DNA of 21,079 nt from Priapulus caudatus (Eukaryota; Priapulida; Priapulimorpha; Priapulimorphida; Priapulidae). Position 1 is the stretch's first letter. Every line of letters begins with the position of its first letter. Location: assembly GCF_000485595.1 (NCBI RefSeq), contig NW_014577244.1, forward strand, positions 98,047 to 119,125, in the 5' to 3' direction. The notes beneath the pieces are model-generated. The model had not been told where the DNA came from. It saw only the letters and a list, made by a program, of their open reading frames with translations, and made no database searches. Below, piece by piece: positions 16,775 through 21,079 of the stretch. The position numbers and the translations under genes are program-made.

Positions 16775-16835
16775 GATATTAACAGGAGTAAGATAATATA
16801 GGTATATCCTATATTATCTTACTCCTGATATTAAC
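16775..16835. repeat. Perfect palindrome between 9-bp direct repeats
   Basis: GATATTAAC at 16775-16783 and again at 16827-16835 flanks a 43-bp inverted repeat: arms 16784-16802 and 16808-16826 (AGGAGTAAGATAATATAGG and its complement) around TATAT. This is the layout of an insertion with target duplication, but only 43 bp long. Alternatively it is a templated replication error. Confidence 0.85.
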
Positions 16836-17092
16836 ACAATGAGAATGGTAACTCGTGTGAATAATTAATCTTATTTTTAATGATTCATGCATTTGAAGTG
16901 GGCAGTGAGCACTATTCAACTGTGTAAGACAGTTGTATCGGGGTGCAGGTGCTAGGATGAAAAAGGCACGAAGGACAAAACATTGGCCCGTGCAGATGTC
17001 CCAATTAGTAATTATTAATGCAGCAAGTCTGTGGTTTCCCTAACCCGAAGCACCTCCGCACCGACATGCATTGCTACTACTATACTTAGCTG

Positions 17093-17285
17093 TTGCACTG
17101 CTGTTACTGCTACCGCTACTGCTACTGCTATTGCTACTGCTACTGCTATTGCTACTGTGCTACGGCTGCTGCAACTGTTACTGCTACTGCTATTGCTACT
17201 GTTACTGCTATTGCTACTGCTACTGGTATGGCTGCTGCAACTGCTACTGCTATTGCTACTCCTACTGCTATTGCTCCTACTACTG
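17093..17285. repeat. (CTGCTA)n / (CTGYTA)n microsatellite
   Basis: CTG, CTA and TTG triplets alternate in a 190-bp array, open in all + frames as poly-Leu, Cys-Tyr or Ala-Thr. The frames are repeat translations and not genes. Confidence 0.9.
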
Positions 17286-17290
17286 CCGCT

Positions 17291-17660
17291 TCTGGTGGTC
17301 GGCTGTCATGGCCCTTGTCCCTAAGTAATAGCGCTAGAAGTACAAACAGAGAGAAAACGTTCTCTGATGATTTTTATTGGATGATTGTGTTTTCGCACAG
17401 AACCTTGCTGTAATTCCTGGGCTGGAAGTGCATATTTTAATGAATATATATATAAATATATTCTATCGAATAGAATAGAATTGCGTACAATAGTAACCTC
17501 CCCGCGCCCACGCCAAATACTGTTACCTAAACAGAGGCAACACGCAGTTTCCACTAGCATTCATTAGTGTACGTATTCTGAACTGCTATCTAGACCTTCT
17601 AGGAAACATCCAATCGAATCTAATGACATCACGCTGGAAACGTTTTATTGCGTGAAATAA
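17291..17660. other. No gene seen
   Basis: Unique DNA with a short AT-rich stretch (ATATATATAAATATATTC, 17445-17462) and a TCTATCGAATAGAATAGA palindrome-like piece. No supported exon. Confidence 0.5.
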
Positions 17661-17665
17661 TTTAT

Positions 17666-17702
<37 letters not shown>

Positions 17703-17710
17703 CACACACA
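17666..17710. repeat. (ACGC)n then (AC)n microsatellite
   Basis: About nine ACGC units run into CACACACACA. This is alternating purine-pyrimidine sequence, favourable to Z-DNA. Confidence 0.9.
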
Positions 17711-18182
17711 TCACTAATCAGCTGCGTTATGGTGAGTAATTAGTCGTCGAGGGACTGGCTGCTTTCTCTGTGCATCTGGACACTGCGATACGTCGTCACG
17801 ACATCGCAGCGTTACTCATCGCCGACTGAGGCACTTTGAAGAGCAGACGGCTGTGTCAAGTCTTGGCTTTCGTGTGTTCTGGTGAGAAAGGGAGGGGAGA
17901 GAGCGAAAAACTTGAGAGACATATAGGGAAGCTCGTGAGCTCGTGTAACAGGCACGTGTGATCGTAATAGTGTGTCCAGGTTCGTTGTAGAACAGATATG
18001 TGGGCAATTGCACTTAAGCCACAAACAGTATAATTAATGCTATAACCACGTAATTACTACGGTAACTCTATTCTTTAATGAACAACACCATATTGACAAA
18101 TACATAAAGTACATATGTGACTACGCATGCCAATAATCAAAGACGCGTTACAAGTGGTTCATATCTTACGACCTAGCAGGAG
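17711..18182. other. No gene seen
   Basis: Unique DNA. Two overlapping minus-strand frames of 65-70 codons (17812-18024) have no recognisable content. Confidence 0.5.
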
Positions 18183-18280
18183 GGTCCTCTTGTCAGTTGG
18201 CGGCGGCAACGGTAGCAGCGATCAGCAGGTGGTTCCTCTTGTCAGTTAGCGGCGGCAACAGTAGCAGCGATCAGCAGGTG
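18183..18280. repeat. 49-bp tandem duplication
   Basis: Two units, starting near 18183 and 18232, share CCTCTTGTCAGTT, GCGGCGGCAAC and GTAGCAGCGATCAGCAGGTG, with a few substitutions. They lie about 80 bp downstream of a minus-strand TATA box, so if that promoter is real they would be transcribed in its leader. Confidence 0.85.
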
Positions 18281-18950
18281 GGTTCAGTGGGTGCTAGCAG
18301 CGACGTGAACTGGTAGGCACCGTGGAACTGTGTCTGTCTTCTTGTCGAAACTGTTCGGTATTTATACAACTGGAGGAATGCGTGACCCGAGCGTGGTCAA
18401 GGCCTTGTTGCGTGCGGTGGTGCAATCCTGTCGTCCTTCTCCAGACTTTATGGACAACTGAAGGTGAGAGTTTCTTTCTCTAGCGAGAGAACGACAGTCG
18501 GAGTCCGCGCATATATGATGGAGGCATCGATAGAACTTTCTCGAAGCCTTCGTCGGGTAGCCTTCTATCGGTACTAAAATGTCATAGTGTCGCCACCGCT
18601 GATGCCACGTGCACTCCACGTGTTCGACTCCCAATGCTGTGGGTATGGCACAGATTTGACCCTGGTTGGGTTGTGCGACACCGGTGTTAGAGGTCCCGCT
18701 GTGTCACGCACGCGCGACGCGGCCGGCGTGCGCGGCTTGTCATAAGACTCGTAGCAGTCGTCACTTGAGCGGGTCGTAACTTTTACTCGTGTTCTAGTGA
18801 CTCAGTTTCTCGGGATGGCTGGGTGCATGGCGTCCTTCGCTTGTTACCTTGGCTGTTACTAAAATAACCTATGACGGGATCTGCTTACGTTTAATGACCC
18901 GTGTCGCTGGGTTTTTATACTAGGTTAAATAATTCGATATCAACGTCATT
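18281..18950. other. CpG-containing DNA, no gene supported
   Basis: Moderately GC-rich, with CGCACGCGCGACGCGGCCGG near 18706. A 90-codon minus frame (18362-18634) overlaps the possible promoter and has no known motif. An LTR origin was considered, but no TG...CA ends, primer-binding site or second LTR was found. Confidence 0.4.
18359..18366 (-). promoter_or_regulatory. TATAAATA box, minus strand
   Basis: On the minus strand the sequence reads GTTGTATAAATACCGAACAG, with ACAGTTTCGACAAGAAGAC some 10-30 bp on and the 49-bp duplication further down. Compact TATA box plus leader arrangements occur in retroelement LTRs and in ordinary promoters. No coding sequence was recognised downstream on this strand. 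Confidence 0.3.
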
Positions 18951-18952
18951 AC

Positions 18953-19012
18953 AGACAGGCAGACAAACAGATAGACAGACGGACGGACATGCAGACAGAC
19001 AGACAGACAGTC
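18953..19012. repeat. (ACAG)n microsatellite
   Basis: Imperfect CAGA/GACA units with GGAC interruptions. Open frames over it are glutamine/threonine/arginine/aspartate repeats and not genes. Confidence 0.9.
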
Positions 19013-19106
19013 AGATTCAGAGTTGGTTTCTCGCTGCGTGGACAAATTTGCGTTGCTTTTTCGGCGGGACAACGCGAGCTAGACCGCGTGATAATTCTGG
19101 TTTTCT

Positions 19107-19130
19107 CGGCGGCGGCGGCGGCGGCGGCGG
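19107..19130. repeat. (CGG)8 run in a CpG-rich patch
   Basis: Eight CGG/GGC triplets lie within a CpG-rich patch (19040-19210) containing GCGCGCTCTCGCGCG and GTGCGCGCGG. A 149-codon frame (18989-19438) crosses the ACAG and CGG repeats, which give polyalanine, and is not convincing. A CpG-island promoter is possible. Confidence 0.7.
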
Positions 19131-19210
19131 TTGTTTGTCAGGCGGAAGCTGAGGAGCGGAGGCGCGCTCTCGCGCGTTATTGTGCGCGCGGAATTCACGC
19201 TCGCATGCTT

Positions 19211-20370
19211 ATGACCCTAGCATTCGTACTGTTTCTCTGCGGTGCGGGTAGCTGTGCTATACGTACAAAGCTATGCTGTGTTTACCCACAGAAGCGCATG
19301 CAACATGGCAATTTTACGTGCATGCAGTTCCATATGTTGTCATCATTCAAGGTTTCCTTGAAGAGCGGATGTGTTATGACATACGTAAGCAGCCTGAAGG
19401 GACATTGCCATCCTCTGGTCAGAATATCTTTAACTTAGATTATGTTGTATATAATGCCTGATAATACTTCGAAGCAGGACACTTGGCATGTGCAACCCAT
19501 AAAGTTCTTTGGGCCTACCAAATGAAAGGTCATCAGATGCTGATAGATACGAGAATTGCCAGAGACGAGTGCCTCTGAGAGACATGTATGTTTATTGCGA
19601 TCGGTTAACTGGCGTTGAACGCCGCCGACTGTTGCAGGGCGGTAGGAACAGTATAGTTTGTTGCACAGTGCGAGCATCACGTCCCGGTGACACCGTATCC
19701 ACGGTTCGGTTTATCTGTAGAAAGCTCAACTTCTGCTTCATTCATATCCTGTGAACGCTGTCCCAGGTCTTTGGTGATTGTTACCATGGCAACCTCAGCC
19801 CCGTTTTTGATTTTGTTACGCAGCACCCATTTTGAGTTTTTCATATCCATTTTACCGGGAATCAGGTTGGAATGCTGTATCCCATAATTCCATAACCATG
19901 TCGCACGTAGAAGTGTTATTTTCAAACTGAGAACGACCTAGCAACGTACAGCGGGTGGAATGCAGGAGTGGGACGGGTGGGACCCTGCATACCACGTACC
20001 ACTTCATTTGTTCTAATGGGCGCGATGGAAAAATAAATTAAATGCAAAATTCTTATGTAATGGAAATTACGGTGAATATTGATCTGCGATATTATGCTGT
20101 ACTTCTAACCACTCTTTCACTGCAAAATATTTGTTGGCATGCACGTGATTAGTAGTCCGGAGATGTAGACATGCTCATCCCCGAATGTATGTTATTCTTG
20201 TATCACAGCTCAGTCACCAAATTAAACTGGAAAGTGAAACCAAATGTATGTTTAATGAGAATATCTATATCTTGAATTCCACAAATTAATGAGATGGGCT
20301 GTTCTAACCGTGCAAATATTTATAAGTGCAATCAACATTTTTACGGGCCTTCACTTAGCCGTAAACCGTC
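19211..20370. other. No gene supported
   Basis: Unique DNA of average composition. Overlapping frames of 62-82 codons on both strands at 19435-19925 shadow one another. None has a recognisable motif, splice pair or CDCA3-like sequence. Confidence 0.5.
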
Positions 20371-20377
20371 CGATGGC

Positions 20378-20411
20378 GACGTCACGTGATTTGATAAGTC
20401 CTTGAACCAAT
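20378..20411. promoter_or_regulatory. CRE half-site, E-box and CCAAT cluster
   Basis: GACGTCA (20378-20384) overlaps CACGTG (20383-20388), and CCAAT occurs at 20407-20411 (GAACCAATCGGG). Such clusters are common in animal promoters, but each motif is short and no start site or downstream gene is visible. Confidence 0.25.
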
Positions 20412-20558
20412 CGGGATTTGGTTGATAGGCTTGACGAGCCGGAAACAATGCGACAGACGCGAACCTTCTTCACGAGCTATACATGGGTGGCAACGTCTAT
20501 GGGCTATGCAATACTCATTACACAGAATACGCGTTTTCATGCTCCACTTGCCCTCTAG

Positions 20559-20760
20559 ATTTCTCTCTCGCTCTCGCTTTTTTTTTATTCGCTCTGCCTG
20601 CCTCCCCCAATCTGCCCTCTCTTTCTTCCCTCTTTCCTTTCTCCCTTTCTCCCCTCATCGCACACACTCTCTTCCTCATCAAGCGCTCTCGCGTGAACTC
20701 TTGTCATTCCTGCTTCTCCCCTTTCTTTTTCTTTCTATCTCCTCTTCTCGTTCTATCCTG
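20559..20760. repeat. Polypyrimidine (CT-rich) tract
   Basis: About 200 bp almost entirely C and T on the + strand, with CTCTCGCTCTCGC and TTTCTCCC runs. It may adopt triplex (H-DNA) structure. The serine/leucine/phenylalanine-rich frames over it are compositional. Confidence 0.85.
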
Positions 20761-20936
20761 CAGTGGTGTTTAATTTCAGCGTACAGAATCTTAGAGAGTA
20801 AACGTCGAGAATGACAATATCTAAGCGAGCGATTTCTTCCGATATTGCCTGGCAGTCAGTCGCCCGCGCACATACGCGCCAGCTAGCGGATCAATAGTAG
20901 CAGAACGCGTGACGGCGCGAGTCAATCACTATGCTG

Positions 20937-21079
20937 CACGACTCTTCACAGTCTCCTCACAGCCTCACAGCGCCCTCGCCGTCTCATCACAGTCTGCTCG
21001 CCGTTTTCTCACTGCCTCACAGTCTCCTCACAGCCTCACAGCGCCCTCACCGTCTCCTCACACTCTTCTCACCGCCTCA
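20937..21079. repeat. 71-bp minisatellite built from CTCACAG units
   Basis: CACAGTCTCCTCACAGCCTC begins at 20947 and again at 21018, a 71-bp period, with the second unit cut by the window end. Each unit is itself composed of 10-13 bp CTCACAG(C/T)C and CTC(A/G)CCGTCT subunits. The array probably continues past the window. Confidence 0.85.

Noticed and set aside
17031-17413. Poly-Leu, Cys-Tyr and Ala-Thr frames
   Set aside because: These are readings of the CTG/CTA/TTG triplet array in three frames, not a gene or a membrane protein.
18183-18280. CRISPR-like direct repeats
   Set aside because: There are only two abutting units without spacers, in animal-type DNA. It is a simple tandem duplication.
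18989-19438. 149-codon frame with an alanine run
   Set aside because: It is built across the ACAG and CGG repeats and has no recognisable domain.
20422-20814. Ser/Leu/Phe-rich frames
   Set aside because: These are compositional artefacts of the polypyrimidine tract, open in two frames.
16246-21079. Third CDCA3 exon
   Set aside because: I looked for another DPRSP or PSPLVKQL-like segment with splice sites and saw none. The PLVRISL stretch near 19413 lacks supporting context.

Overview
This is metazoan nuclear DNA, most likely from a marine invertebrate. It is AT-rich, dense in microsatellites, TIR/foldback elements and (CCCTAA)n telomere-type repeats. Most of it is non-coding, and no bacterial gene arrangement is present. 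Nearly all longer open frames are chance readings through repeats.

The one cellular gene I recognise is a CDCA3 (Tome-1, trigger of mitotic entry) homologue on the + strand, seen as two short coding exons. Exon A (2002-2145) encodes the start Met and a DPRSP...RTPI module. Exon B (16129-16245) encodes a second copy of that module. Both exons are phase 0 with plausible splice sites, and their order and junction match vertebrate CDCA3. The intervening intron would be 13,983 bp (2146-16128) and holds most of the window. Later exons were not found before the end.

Layout. 1-2302: repeat-rich DNA with a 32-bp-arm palindrome, two foldback elements with the same ends, telomere repeats and a TA-flanked Tc1/mariner-like MITE, ending in exon A. 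2303-3744: a 'left' block (L). 3745-5319: unique DNA with (AC)n and SINE-like fragments. 5320-9440: a second L followed by a second copy of the exon A region (R), with the exon destroyed. The copies are identical over 308 bp and then differ mainly by scattered small insertions, which looks more like uncorrected long-read error or a misassembled haplotype than old divergence. 9392-12500: a broken minus-strand PIF/Harbinger transposase between two GC-rich, CpG-rich blocks. 12599-14329: an interval bounded by TTAA-flanked inverted repeats, with an older interspersed repeat inside. 16129-16245: exon B. 16246-21079: probable next intron or flank, with a small palindrome between 9-bp direct repeats, several microsatellites, a duplicated 49-bp unit beside a TATA box, and a 71-bp minisatellite.

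The exon calls rest on recalled similarity to vertebrate CDCA3 plus splice logic. The Harbinger call rests on conserved motifs spread over several frames. No database search was possible.
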